DNA of 64,000 nt from SW10 sp965657795 (GTDB lineage: Bacteria > Verrucomicrobiota > Verrucomicrobiia > Verrucomicrobiales > Akkermansiaceae). This document shows, one piece after another, positions 1-9,059 of this stretch. A program made the position numbers and the translations under genes. The notes beneath the pieces were generated by a model that was not told where the DNA came from, ran no database searches, and saw only the letters and a list, made by a program, of their open reading frames with translations. The stretch spans positions 1 to 64,000 of the forward strand of contig CBFHQJ010000005.1 of NCBI GenBank assembly GCA_965657795.1. Reading direction: 5' to 3'. Position 1 is the stretch's first letter; each line of letters opens with the position of its first letter.

Positions 1-35
1 AGAAGGGAAGCTTCATGACCTAAAATCACTCAAAT

Positions 36-290
36 TCACTGATTTTCAAGGGTTTTTAATTTGTCCACACAGCCTAGAAATCCAAAGTCCTTTGGAGAAT
101 TTTCACTTTTGAAACCAGCCCTGCGCACAAAATGCTCCACCCGTCTTTCGTCATCCCAAATGATAAGCACTTCCTGGTCTGCAATCCGCACCGGCTTGCT
201 GCCATGCCGCCACGCAGTGCAGCAAGCCGAGCCGGGGCCCAAGACGCCGAGGAAGGCAATGAGAGGCAGCAGAAATGACTTTAAAGACAT
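36..290 (-). pseudogene. Truncated DUF2330-like secreted protein (N-terminal fragment)
   Basis: This is an 84-residue open frame starting at an ATG at 290. It has a signal peptide (MSLKSFLLPLIAFLGVLGPG) followed by CCTAWRHGSKPVRIADQEVL, then a segment with IIWDDERRVEHFVRRAGF and KDFGFL. This order (Cys-Cys after the signal, a 'I.DQ...I.WD' strand, 'EHF.R.A.F', 'DFGFL') is what I know from the start of DUF2330 proteins, which normally continue with a VPTP-type segment for several hundred residues. Here the frame runs into 12 unrelated residues (GCVDKLKTLENQ) and stops, so roughly the last three quarters are missing. The function of the family is unknown to me beyond being exported. An in-frame upstream start 27 nt earlier exists but would bury the signal peptide. 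The family call is moderate; the truncation depends on it. Confidence 0.55.
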
Positions 291-369
291 GAGTTCGCTT
301 TCAAAAATTTTCCTCAAAAGAATCTAAACCAGCTGGAACCGATAACTCCAACTCCCAACCCGGCTTCAC

Positions 370-400
370 AAAAAGGCTCCTCCGGAAAACCAGCGGAGCC
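370..400 (-). terminator. Rho-independent terminator of the PEP-CTERM gene
   Basis: On the minus strand GGCTCC pairs with GGAGCC across a 14-nt loop and is followed by five T residues (A run at 370-374 on the plus strand). It lies 31 nt beyond the stop codon of the PEP-CTERM gene. Confidence 0.7.
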
Positions 401-430
401 TCCGAAAATTTAGCTTCAATAGAGAGCGAC

Positions 431-1582
431 CTAATGGCGCTTCCTTTTGACAAGTCCGAGCATTCCAGCCAAGCTGGAAGGTTCGGGGATCTCGGCGTTC
501 GCAAAGGCATAGGCATGGAAAGTCTGGCCATCCAGGGAACTGATTGTGATTTCCTCGGTGGACCCATCCGCGATGAATTCGTAGTCAACACGGGTTCCGT
601 TGTTGTTCCCGAGTCCGCTGACATCGACGGTCAGGCGCTCATCACCGTCCCCGAAAGTCGAGTTCCGTCCGGGAGTATTGTCCCAACCCACCGTGAAAAT
701 CGAGGTGCGGTAGAGCCTTCCGTCGGTGAGTCCTTCGAGGGTCAAAGTGGCGTTTTGATTGTTGTAAATAAAACTGTTGGCAAGAGAGACACTGTCTCCC
801 GTGACATTGTTGGCGTCAGCCCCAAAGCCGGTGGGAATATCGAGGGAAAAACTTCCTGCTACCGAAGGGCTCCCTCCAACGATTCCGGTGAAATTGACAC
901 CATTGACAGTCGTATTGGTGGCGTTATTTCCGAAGTTAAAGGCATGGGTGTAATTGAGAGTGCTCACGAGCCCCGAAGTGGCATCTCCGTTCCAGGCCGA
1001 AGCAGTGAACTTTGGAGCGGCGGCAGCAATGGTGAAATCATCGAGAAGAAGGGTATTATCCGTTGCCGAGGTATTACTCAGAGCCAGCGAAGCAGTCGTG
1101 GAGGTCGCTTTAAAATTCACGCTGACATACTTGTATGCGTTCGTTCCACCTACCGAAGTGACGTTATTAGTCACCAACGCCTGCCCATCGACCGAGAGAG
1201 TCATTCTCGGCACTTGGTTGCCGCGGGCATTCACGCGGAAGGTCAGATTGTAAGTCTCTCCCGGAGTCAAATCAGTGATCCCGGCATTGCTGGTCAAAGT
1301 AGTAGTGCTGTTGTTGGCCTGAATAAACCCAACCTGGGTTCCTTCCGGAATGACTCCATTATTGGCGAACGGGCTTCCTCCTCCCGGATTGAGCCCGGCG
1401 TTGGCGTCGTTGCTTGAAGACCACCCGGTAATAGGACCGTTTGTTGCGCCGAAGATGTAGCCGGGGAAAGTAGTAAAGATGTCGGCTTCGAAACCGGGAT
1501 CACTGAGCAGGGCAGCTTGAACCGAAGGGCTCAACACCAAAAGGCTCAACGATAAGAAGGAGAACTGGGCTTTAGGGGTCAT
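431..1582 (-). CDS. PEP-CTERM protein with a carbohydrate-binding-like N-terminal domain
   Basis: This is a 383-residue secreted protein. A signal peptide (about residues 1-23, ending VQAALL) precedes a beta-rich domain of about 24-190 that begins LLSDPGFEA and contains TPGETYNLTFRV. That layout is typical of DUF642/CBM-like jelly-roll domains that recognise sugars. A second Asn/Thr-rich beta region (about 190-360) has no family I recognise. The C terminus reads EIPEPSSLAGMLGLVKRKRH: the PEP motif and basic tail of a PEP-CTERM sorting signal are present, but the hydrophobic helix between them is only about eight residues instead of about 20. In exosortase systems this tail directs anchoring or release at the outer surface, so the shortened helix may impair sorting. 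The gene stands alone, 129 nt downstream of the DUF1592 gene, with its own terminator. Confidence 0.75.
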   Translation of the reverse strand: MTPKAQFSFLSLSLLVLSPSVQAALLSDPGFEADIFTTFPGYIFGATNGPITGWSSSNDANAGLNPGGGSPFANNGVIPEGTQVGFIQANNSTTTLTSNAGITDLTPGETYNLTFRVNARGNQVPRMTLSVDGQALVTNNVTSVGGTNAYKYVSVNFKATSTTASLALSNTSATDNTLLLDDFTIAAAAPKFTASAWNGDATSGLVSTLNYTHAFNFGNNATNTTVNGVNFTGIVGGSPSVAGSFSLDIPTGFGADANNVTGDSVSLANSFIYNNQNATLTLEGLTDGRLYRTSIFTVGWDNTPGRNSTFGDGDERLTVDVSGLGNNNGTRVDYEFIADGSTEEITISSLDGQTFHAYAFANAEIPEPSSLAGMLGLVKRKRH

Positions 1583-1711
1583 AACAGTGATTGGTATCTT
1601 GAGCCACGAATCGAGAATTACTCAAAATCCGCCAGCTGGGCTGATTATTGAATCTATTCTCTTCCTGTAATAATATTGTCTCTTGGACGATTTGAGGGAA
1701 AATTTTCAACC

Positions 1712-4198
1712 CTATTTCTTTTGAAACAGGGGGCTGAGAGCCACCTCGCGAATGAGGTCCCGCAGTCGATAGCGCCCGCCCTTCGCGTTCGCGAGGATGG
1801 CCTCGACATCATTGGCGTCGGAAAACTCAACCGTCCGGCCAAGCGCGTATGACAGAATGGATTCCGTAAGCTCTTCGGCCAAAGCATCTTCATTTTTCAA
1901 AAGAAGCGCTTTGAGCTCGCTGACGTTTTTAAATTCCCCACCCCCTGGCAGAATTCCGCCCGTCCGGATCGGGACGCTTTTACGACCCTGCTTCTCCTCC
2001 TGGCGCCACCTCCCAATGGTATCAAAGTTCTCAAGCCCGAAACCAATGGCGTCCATTTTCACATGGCAGGAGGCACAGGTGGCGCGCTCCTGATGCAATA
2101 GCACCAATTGACGATTGGTCATGGGCTTATCCGATGCTTCATCGAGCTCGGGAACATTGGGCGGCGGAGGCGCAGGCTTGTCGTGAAGTATTTTCTCCAT
2201 CACGAGGGCGCCCCGGATGACCGGTGAGGAACGTTCTCCGTTTGACCCCGTGGTGAGAAAAGCAGCCTGAGTCAACAAACCTCCCCGGTGTGATCCTCTC
2301 GGAAGTTTGACCTTCTGAAAGGTACCGTTCTTCAGAGCATGATTGGGAAGGTCGTAGTGGGTCGCGAGAGAGTCATTGACCACCACGAAATCAGAATCGA
2401 CAAGATGCGAAACCGGCAGATTTTCCGTCATCAAAACCCCGAAGAATTCGCGGACCTCTTGCTTGGCATCCTGTTGTACGCCTTGGTTAAAATAGAAGTG
2501 CTCCTTACGGTCCACGGTGATGGCATCATAGCGATCAAGCTCCATCCACTGTCCCACAAATCCATCGCGGAAGGCCTTGGATTTGGGATCGGCCAAGAGA
2601 CGGTCGACCTGCTTGCGATAAATCACAGGATTGGAAAGATCTGCCGCGTAAAGTTCCTCATCGGGAGGACAAGCCCAGAGGTAGTAGGAAAGGCGGATTG
2701 CCAGTTCACGCCGACTCAATTGACCATGCGGTTTGTCCTGCTCCGGCACTCCTTCCTGGATGAAGAGAAAACTTGGCGAAGCGAGGACAATGCCCATCAC
2801 TTCGGTCATGGCCTCGCGATAGCTTTGACCAGCCTGCCGCAGGTCAAGAAAGGTTCGATGAAGCGCATCCAGATAAGCGGGTTCTGCCTTTTTACGGCGG
2901 AAGGCCAAGGTGGTGAACTTCACAAGAAACTCACGCGCCGTGGCATCGACGTTGAAATAGGGACTCCCCTTCCCGGTCGGTTTCCCTGGATAAAGTAAGT
3001 TCTCAAACTCCGGACGCTCCTTGGGATAAAATGGCCCTTCGATTTCCAGCCAGTCGATCCAAACCGCCGCACGCGGTTCTCTGACCTCACCGGGTTGCCC
3101 AAGCTTCCGGAGATAACCCCGCATGGTATTGATCGTGTTGTCAGGCTGGTTTTCACGGACATTGATCGAGAGAAAGTGCTCGCCCATTTGCCGCCGTATT
3201 CGATGGGTGACCGTTTTGGGAGCATCAACCGTGCCCTCAATTTTTAAGGTCCCGTGGATTTCATTCCGATCATAGAGCCGGACAATTTTTCGTAGATCAT
3301 GGGGCTCTCCAACAATACCTCCATGGATGTGGACATGATACTCCCCACGGATATCAACGTGCTGATTGATCGAGACCCACTTGGCAACATCACAGTTGTA
3401 GACCCCGGTGCTGATCTTGGGATACTTGAGATAACTTCGCGGAAGCTCGGCGCGATTCTCCCATTGACTAAAGATAATTTGCTTCTCGCCCTCATCCTTA
3501 AAACCGGCCTCCTTCCAATTCTTCCCTGCATCGGTCAATGCCTTCTTGCGATCGAGATCAGCAAGTTTTTCACGTAACTTACGATTAAGTTTCTTTTCAG
3601 GATCCACGCGTTGTTTTTCGACTTCCCGTCTTGGCCGCGTGTTGAAGGAAAAGGCCTCGGCCGCCACCTTGCGCCCCAGATCGAGATACTTTTCGAAATG
3701 GGCCGAAGTGAAGAACTGTTCGTCCCCAACCGTGTCAAAAGTGGCGATTTCTCCGTCCTCGGGAATCTCGTGCAAGGTGACATCGAATCCAAAGATGTCG
3801 CGGATGGTATTGGAATATTCACGCTGATTGAGCCGCCGCATTTTGATCTCACCGCCGTGATCGGTGAGCCTCTTCCGCGCCTGCACCACCGACCCCGTGA
3901 GAGATGCCAAAACCCCGGCCAGCTCTTTGATGGAGGGCTGCGTTTCATCCTCGGGCGGCATGTCACCGCCGTTCAACTGATCAAGCACATCCTGCCACCT
4001 CTGGGCCGAGTCGTTGTCATTCATGGTCCAATTTGCTTCATCAAATCGCACTTGTCCCTTCTGCTTTTTGGGGCCATGGCACTTGATGCAATAGCTCTCA
4101 AGAAAAGGTTGCAAATCCTTGCTGGAGACAACGGTGTCCTTTGGCGCGGCGGCGGCAGCGATGATAAGCAGGACGAAAAGAATAGCAGTTAACTTCAT
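1712..4198 (-). CDS. DUF1592/DUF1588/DUF1585 cytochrome-like protein
   Basis: This 828-residue exported protein belongs to the large planctomycete/verrucomicrobial family with domain order PSCyt1 heme-c-like, DUF1587, DUF1595, DUF1592, DUF1588, DUF1585. I chose the ATG at 4198 because it gives the signal peptide MKLTAILFVLLIIAAAAAPK; a longer frame upstream overlaps the preceding gene. CIKCH at residues 37-41 and a second CASCH near 709 are potential c-type heme ligands. Between them lie 'MRRLNQREYSNTIRDIFG' (DUF1587, about 115-135), 'RRELAIRLSYYLWACPPD' (DUF1592, about 500) and 'GFGLENFD' just after the second heme site. The biochemical function is not established. The family is almost always paired with DUF1552 or DUF1501 proteins, as here: the DUF1552 gene ends 5 nt upstream. 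A redox or electron-transfer role outside the cytoplasm is inferred from the heme motifs only. Confidence 0.9.
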   Translation of the reverse strand: MKLTAILFVLLIIAAAAAPKDTVVSSKDLQPFLESYCIKCHGPKKQKGQVRFDEANWTMNDNDSAQRWQDVLDQLNGGDMPPEDETQPSIKELAGVLASLTGSVVQARKRLTDHGGEIKMRRLNQREYSNTIRDIFGFDVTLHEIPEDGEIATFDTVGDEQFFTSAHFEKYLDLGRKVAAEAFSFNTRPRREVEKQRVDPEKKLNRKLREKLADLDRKKALTDAGKNWKEAGFKDEGEKQIIFSQWENRAELPRSYLKYPKISTGVYNCDVAKWVSINQHVDIRGEYHVHIHGGIVGEPHDLRKIVRLYDRNEIHGTLKIEGTVDAPKTVTHRIRRQMGEHFLSINVRENQPDNTINTMRGYLRKLGQPGEVREPRAAVWIDWLEIEGPFYPKERPEFENLLYPGKPTGKGSPYFNVDATAREFLVKFTTLAFRRKKAEPAYLDALHRTFLDLRQAGQSYREAMTEVMGIVLASPSFLFIQEGVPEQDKPHGQLSRRELAIRLSYYLWACPPDEELYAADLSNPVIYRKQVDRLLADPKSKAFRDGFVGQWMELDRYDAITVDRKEHFYFNQGVQQDAKQEVREFFGVLMTENLPVSHLVDSDFVVVNDSLATHYDLPNHALKNGTFQKVKLPRGSHRGGLLTQAAFLTTGSNGERSSPVIRGALVMEKILHDKPAPPPPNVPELDEASDKPMTNRQLVLLHQERATCASCHVKMDAIGFGLENFDTIGRWRQEEKQGRKSVPIRTGGILPGGGEFKNVSELKALLLKNEDALAEELTESILSYALGRTVEFSDANDVEAILANAKGGRYRLRDLIREVALSPLFQKK

Positions 4199-4203
4199 TC
4201 GAC

Positions 4204-5505
4204 TTAGCTCAAAAGCTCCGGAAGAATACCAGTGCTGTGGGAAAATTTCTCGGTCTGTATTCCACCCTGCTGCATCAGAGTAAGCCAATAGTTGGCCAGC
4301 GGGGTGTTCTCTTTTGGCAAGACAATATGGCGCCCGTGCCGGATGCTCTTTGCTCCGCCACCGGACACGATGGCTGGAACATTTTTGAGTTCATGGCCGG
4401 ACCGGAGGTTGGAGCCGTAACTCACGATGCAGTTGTCAAAAAGACGGGAACCATCCGAGTCTTTCGCCTCTTTGAGGCGGTCAAGGAAGTGAGCAAAAAG
4501 ACCGGAGCACTTTTTGTCCCGTTCCCGTGAAGCCAGGATTCTCGGCTTTGAGAATCCGTAGTGGCTCAGCGAGTGGGCTTTGAGCTTCATTCCCATGCCC
4601 TCGAGAAGCGAACAAACCGGCTGACGATAGGTAATGACGTTGGTCATACCGGTCTGGAGCGCGACAATCATCATGTCATACATCAAGTGAATCGCCTGCT
4701 CACCGGTGATGCCCTCCGCTGGAGCCTGAAATGGCGCTTGCGGTTTCGGGACATCCGCCCACTTGGCCTGCCGCTCAAGCCCCTTCTCCACTTGCCGAAC
4801 ACCGGTGAAGTATTCATCCAGTTTTTCCTGATCGCCCTTGCTCAGGGTTCGCTTCATGCCTCCGCCATCGATGCGAACGAGATCGAGGATGCTTTGCTTC
4901 TTCTTGAGGCGGGTATCGAGCTCAGCCCGGGAATCGCCGGGGTGAGCGAAGAGTTGATGAAAGAGATCGAGCGGACGGTTGATGCCGGGAATGGGATTTC
5001 CGGACTCGTCCCAAGAGAGCGAGAGACCCTGGCCGTGTCCGGAGTTCTGTCTGCCGTCGGATTCTTTGGCCGACAAAACCAAAGCGGGAAACCGGGTCTC
5101 CTTACCCAACTCACGCGCTGCGATTTGATCGCACGAAATGGAGTTATGGAAGCGCTTGCCCGGAGTTCCGGCCACATTGGCACCGGTGAGATAGGACGTG
5201 GATCCGCCGTGAGGGTCGGACGCGCCGAGGTTGGTAAGATTCGTCACCATCGTGATATCTTCCTTGTGACGTGCCAACGGCGCGAGGCCTTCGGTCATGC
5301 CAATCTCTTCAAATCGCCCCGCCGTCTTTGGATAAAAGGTATCCTTGGTAAAGCCGAAGCCTCCCCCCAGAAAAATCATGCGCTTCGGAGGAGCCGCCGC
5401 CGCAACCTTGGGCACGGCAAAAGTCTCCAAAAACGGAAGCGCCAAAATCGAACCTCCGATACGCATAAAGGATCGGCGGGTAGTGGAGTTGGTTTCAAAT
5501 GACAT
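4204..5505 (-). CDS. DUF1552 exported protein
   Basis: This is a 433-residue protein. The N terminus TTRRSFMRIGGSILALPFLE has a twin Arg, hydrophobic stretch and signal region ending near AAAAPP, so Tat export is likely. The rest follows DUF1552: 'KRMIFLGGGFGFTKDTFYPK', 'HGGSTSYLTGA', 'SISCDQIAARELG', a central coiled region (about 200-265), then 'AHSLSHYGFS' and 'IVSYGSNL', with a C-terminal 'TPLANYWLTLMQ'. DUF1552 is structurally related to DUF1501 and the alkaline-phosphatase superfamily, but no activity is known to me. It lies directly upstream of the DUF1592 gene (5-nt gap) and is certainly co-transcribed. The pair probably forms one exported functional unit. Confidence 0.9.
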   Translation of the reverse strand: MSFETNSTTRRSFMRIGGSILALPFLETFAVPKVAAAAPPKRMIFLGGGFGFTKDTFYPKTAGRFEEIGMTEGLAPLARHKEDITMVTNLTNLGASDPHGGSTSYLTGANVAGTPGKRFHNSISCDQIAARELGKETRFPALVLSAKESDGRQNSGHGQGLSLSWDESGNPIPGINRPLDLFHQLFAHPGDSRAELDTRLKKKQSILDLVRIDGGGMKRTLSKGDQEKLDEYFTGVRQVEKGLERQAKWADVPKPQAPFQAPAEGITGEQAIHLMYDMMIVALQTGMTNVITYRQPVCSLLEGMGMKLKAHSLSHYGFSKPRILASRERDKKCSGLFAHFLDRLKEAKDSDGSRLFDNCIVSYGSNLRSGHELKNVPAIVSGGGAKSIRHGRHIVLPKENTPLANYWLTLMQQGGIQTEKFSHSTGILPELLS

Positions 5506-5701
5506 GATTGAAGTTCAATCAATTACACAAATGACACTCCCGATCTTTCGCCGCACACCAGCACGACTTCCCCTTTGAACGATTCTTCAACAAATCCCAA
5601 TTCCAGGTGTTTGCGAAGACCAACTGGCATGCCCTTCGACATTCCGCGGTTTTTGGGATCGAATTCCAGCTCGGTTTAGCGCAAATCTTCAAATATACCT
5701 G

Positions 5702-7036
5702 ATGACCGACCCGCTCCCCATCCTCCCGCTGACCCGACCGCTCGATGCGTTGATCGAACTTCCCGGTTCGAAGAGCATCACTAATCGCGCCCTGATCTTG
5801 GCAGCTTTGGCAAAGGGGGAAACGACGCTGAAGGGCGCTCTTTTCTCGCGGGACACGCGGATTATGATCGCGGCCCTGAAATCCGTGGGATTTGAGATCA
5901 CTTTTTCAGAGGATGCAAAGACGATCACGGTCGCAGGTGAAAGCGCGCACATTCCGGAAAAGGAAGCCGAGATTCACGTCGGAAACGCAGGCACAGCGGC
6001 GCGATTTTTGACAGCATTCCTGGCCTTGGAAGCAGGTGGAATTTATAAAATGGATGGAGATCCGGCCATGCGCGAACGTCCGATAGCCGGACTACTCGAC
6101 GCTCTTGTCGATCTGGGCGCGGCGGAATTTGAATTCCATGGTAAGGAAGGCTTTTTCCCCTTCACCCTGCACGCGAAAGGGTTTTCAGGAGGAAGTGCAA
6201 AAGTCGACGCCAGCGCAAGCAGCCAAATTCTTTCCGCCCTCCTCCTCGCAGCCCCAGCCGGATCCGGTCACACCGAGCTCGACTGCCCCGGCGTGAGACC
6301 CGCTTATGTCGCCATCACCCTGAAAATGCGCGAAGCCTTTCACGCGAAACCATCAGCTCCGCAGGAAGGAATTTATGAACTCAACGAGATCTCGTACTTG
6401 ACACCGGAGGATGGAGCCTACCACATCGAGCCTGACCTTTCCGCGGCCAGCTATTTTCTGGCCTTAACTCTGACTCAAGGAGGCGCACTCCGCATTCCCA
6501 ACATCAGCACCGCCCCATTGCAAGGAGATGTGAAGTTCGCTGCAGTCCTGGCTGATCACGGGCTTGAATATCCGGTGATAGAAGGAGCCTGGCATTTAAA
6601 ACGCGAGACTCTTAGGCCGACCGGCGACCGGGAAATCGACTTCAATCTCTTCTCGGACACCTTCCTCACTTACGCCGCAATTGCGCCCCTCTTTGATGGG
6701 AGCACCAAGATCACCGGAATCGGGCACACCCGGAATCAGGAGACCGACCGGATCGCGGGAATGGTCAACGAGCTTCGGAAATTGGGTGTTAAAATCGAGG
6801 AGGAAGAATGCTCTCTGACCATCCACCCTGACCTGGAGGGCATGAAGGCCCACGTTGGCGCGAACCGCCCGATTGAGATCGAGACTTATGAAGATCATCG
6901 ATTTGCGATGAGCTTCGGCATTCTGGGAAGCTATGATCTCTTTGGAGACGGGCAGCCCTGGTTGTCCATTAAAGACCCACAGTGCTGCGGGAAGACTTTC
7001 CCGGAGTTCTTCGATGTCCTTGAGAGCCTGCGTTAG
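5702..7036 (+). CDS. aroA: 3-phosphoshikimate 1-carboxyvinyltransferase (EPSP synthase)
   Basis: This 444-residue cytoplasmic enzyme of the shikimate pathway joins shikimate-3-phosphate and phosphoenolpyruvate into EPSP. All signature segments are present: LPGSKSITNRALILAALAKG at residues 19-38 (Lys and Ser/Arg bind substrate), HVGNAGTAARFLTAF near 95, DGDPAMRERPI near 122, DASASSQILSALLLAAP near 165, RNQETDRIAGM near 345 and YEDHRFAMSF near 400. The length is normal for the family. It starts with ATG and has no signal peptide. It is divergent from the DUF1552 gene (196-nt gap that should hold both promoters; I could not identify convincing boxes) and convergent with the lipoprotein gene. It is the only clear housekeeping gene here, so it is a useful anchor for phylogeny. 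No lesion is visible. Confidence 0.97.
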   Translation: MTDPLPILPLTRPLDALIELPGSKSITNRALILAALAKGETTLKGALFSRDTRIMIAALKSVGFEITFSEDAKTITVAGESAHIPEKEAEIHVGNAGTAARFLTAFLALEAGGIYKMDGDPAMRERPIAGLLDALVDLGAAEFEFHGKEGFFPFTLHAKGFSGGSAKVDASASSQILSALLLAAPAGSGHTELDCPGVRPAYVAITLKMREAFHAKPSAPQEGIYELNEISYLTPEDGAYHIEPDLSAASYFLALTLTQGGALRIPNISTAPLQGDVKFAAVLADHGLEYPVIEGAWHLKRETLRPTGDREIDFNLFSDTFLTYAAIAPLFDGSTKITGIGHTRNQETDRIAGMVNELRKLGVKIEEEECSLTIHPDLEGMKAHVGANRPIEIETYEDHRFAMSFGILGSYDLFGDGQPWLSIKDPQCCGKTFPEFFDVLESLR

Positions 7037-7069
7037 GAACGCCGGGCATTAGCCGCTTCTTGTAGAAAA

Positions 7070-7426
7070 CTACTCCTGAAGGTGCCACTCGAACGCCGGC
7101 AGCCCGCCCTCTTCAACCAGCCTCTCAAATTCAGCTCTGGCAAAAGGTCCAATGGGTGTTCCCTCCCCGTTTGAGTTTCTGACGATGTAGTAGTGCTCCG
7201 AGGAATCGATGCGAAAGACGACATGCGCTTCGTCGGCTCCGGCAGCGGTCACCGTCGCCTCAGAAAGCCCCAAAACGCCACCATCTCCTTTATGATAACC
7301 TAGGATGATCTCCCGAGAATGAGACCTGGAATAGACACGATAGTTCCCATCTTTCCAATGCGTGTCCGGATCTCCGCAAGAGATCAATGCACCGGTGAGG
7401 GCGAGGAGAACCACACGGAAAATCAT
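7070..7426 (-). CDS. Small predicted lipoprotein
   Basis: A 118-residue protein begins MIFRVVLLALTGALISCGDP, a classical lipoprotein signal with lipobox LISC, so the mature chain would begin at Cys17 and be lipidated. The mature part has 'WKDGNYRVYSRSHSREIILG' and later 'EHYYIVRNSNGEGTPIGPF'. This somewhat recalls small putative lipoproteins such as DUF3997, but I would not assign it. It is encoded 16 nt downstream of the sulfatase ending at 7443, on the same strand, and is likely co-transcribed with it. Confidence 0.75.
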   Translation of the reverse strand: MIFRVVLLALTGALISCGDPDTHWKDGNYRVYSRSHSREIILGYHKGDGGVLGLSEATVTAAGADEAHVVFRIDSSEHYYIVRNSNGEGTPIGPFARAEFERLVEEGGLPAFEWHLQE

Positions 7427-7442
7427 GGGGAGGCAAAGGTGA

Positions 7443-8972
7443 TTATTTCTTCGCTCTCTTTTTTGCCTTCACGGTGTGGGGAATGACCGGGCGTTTCATC
7501 TTGGAATCCGGAGTTCGAAACACCCACGGCGTCCACATTTCTCTGACTCTTTTCCATTCCTCAAGAGTCCGGGTAGGATACCAGGATGGAAATCCAACTT
7601 TTAAAAAGTCATAACTCTTTGAGTTCTTAATTACCCATTCTCCAACCGTGGTTTTAGGGCAGGTTTTAGGGAAGGCATCCAGAGCCCGGAAGTTATCAGA
7701 AACGCCTTGATCCTTGATCACTTCCGCCCGCCATTTGTTGAGTTCCGCCAGGAGCGATTTTTTCACTTCAACATAGGCCGGATCATCGGCGACATTCTTC
7801 ACCTCGTGGGGATCCTTCTTGAGATCAAACAACTCGATTTCGGGTTTGCTGGAGGCCATGAAAAGAGACTGGGCTTCGTTAAGCTTCCCTTCCAGATGGA
7901 GGATATTCATTTCGGCTAGAGCGGGATAGGCACTCTCCTTGTATCGGGAGAACTGGCAGTAGGGCCGCTCGGGCATGAGGTTAAGGATGAGCTTGTAATC
8001 CCGGCTACGGATCGCACGCATGGCATCGTGGGTCTGGTCCATTTTGTCACGAGCAGCAAAGATATACTTCCGCTCTTTGACCTCATCACTGAAGAGGCTC
8101 TTGCCGTGTATGGGCACCGGAGCCTCGATTCCGGCTGCTTCCAAAATGGTTGCACAGATGTCGATGGAGCTGACAAGGCTGGTGCTGACCTGACCCGCTT
8201 TTACCTTACCAGGCCATCGCATGATCATGGGAATACGAATGCCGCCATCGTATAGAAATTGCTTCCCCCGGATGTGGCAGCGACCGTGATCGCCAATGAA
8301 GAAGACAATGGTATCATCGTCGAGGCCCTCATCAGCCAGACGCTTCAGGAGTTCTCCGACCTGACGATCCACAAGCTGCATTTGCTCGAGACCATTGGCC
8401 CAGTCACGGCGGATGAGCTCGGTGTCGGCATAGTAGGGCGGAATCTCAACATCCTTGCTGGCGATGGGGCGCTGAGGATCGCGATTCCAAAGGCGGTGGG
8501 TTCCCCCAAAAGTGATGCGCGCAAAGAACGGCTGACCTTCTTTCCGCTGTTTCCAGTCCGTCCCCTGAAAGAGCTTACCTTTTTTTTCGGGAAGGAAATT
8601 ACAATCAGTCTTCCAGCTCATGAGAGAAGTGTGATAGCCGGCCTTTGCGAAGAGATGTGGGATCGGTTTGATGCCAAACGGGAGGGCCTTCTTGTTCTCG
8701 GTCCGATGTTGGTGGGCTCCAATATAGTTCTGATGAAATCCAGTCATCATGGCCGAGCGGGACGTTGAACAAACCGGCGAAGTCGTGAAGGCCCACTGGT
8801 AGCGAACACCCTCGGAAGCAAGCCTGTCAACGTGAGGCGTTTTCAATCCCTTCGTTCCATAACAGGAAAGGTCCGGCGACCAATCTTCGATGGTGATCCA
8901 AAGGATATTGGGGCGATCAGCTGCGCCTGCGGACTGAACCAGAAGAAGAAAAGCGAACAAATATTGAAACAT
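7443..8972 (-). CDS. Sulfatase, heparan N-sulfatase-like
   Basis: This is a 509-residue secreted sulfatase. The signal peptide MFQYLFAFLLLVQSAGA is followed by RPNILWITIEDWSPDLSCYG, which carries metal-binding acidic residues. The formylglycine motif sits in SPVCSTSRSAMMTG (about residues 67-80), followed by 'IGAHQHRT', a layout I associate with the N-sulfoglucosamine-sulfohydrolase-like branch. The later metal site is VFFIGDHGR (about 225), with Asp-His instead of the usual Asp-Asn. Core CSTSR has Thr where the classical CxPxR/CxAxR consensus has Pro or Ala. Sulfatases hydrolyse sulfate esters or sulfamates on glycans after Cys is converted to formylglycine; no maturation enzyme is encoded here. 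The C terminus ends in a Lys-rich tail (KAKKRAKK). It is followed by the lipoprotein gene and divergent from the TIM-barrel gene. The exact substrate cannot be read from sequence. Confidence 0.9.
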   Translation of the reverse strand: MFQYLFAFLLLVQSAGAADRPNILWITIEDWSPDLSCYGTKGLKTPHVDRLASEGVRYQWAFTTSPVCSTSRSAMMTGFHQNYIGAHQHRTENKKALPFGIKPIPHLFAKAGYHTSLMSWKTDCNFLPEKKGKLFQGTDWKQRKEGQPFFARITFGGTHRLWNRDPQRPIASKDVEIPPYYADTELIRRDWANGLEQMQLVDRQVGELLKRLADEGLDDDTIVFFIGDHGRCHIRGKQFLYDGGIRIPMIMRWPGKVKAGQVSTSLVSSIDICATILEAAGIEAPVPIHGKSLFSDEVKERKYIFAARDKMDQTHDAMRAIRSRDYKLILNLMPERPYCQFSRYKESAYPALAEMNILHLEGKLNEAQSLFMASSKPEIELFDLKKDPHEVKNVADDPAYVEVKKSLLAELNKWRAEVIKDQGVSDNFRALDAFPKTCPKTTVGEWVIKNSKSYDFLKVGFPSWYPTRTLEEWKRVREMWTPWVFRTPDSKMKRPVIPHTVKAKKRAKK

Positions 8973-9059
8973 GAGGTTCGTTTTCTAGTCATAAGTGCTT
9001 CGGAATGGCATCTAATTTTTTAAGGGACTTCGGGCGTAGCAGGGTATTGAATCGGCGTC

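Noticed and set aside
434..1417. 327-residue plus-strand frame opposite the PEP-CTERM gene
   Set aside because: It is the antisense shadow of a gene with a signal peptide, PEP tail and terminator; it has no recognisable domain or signal.
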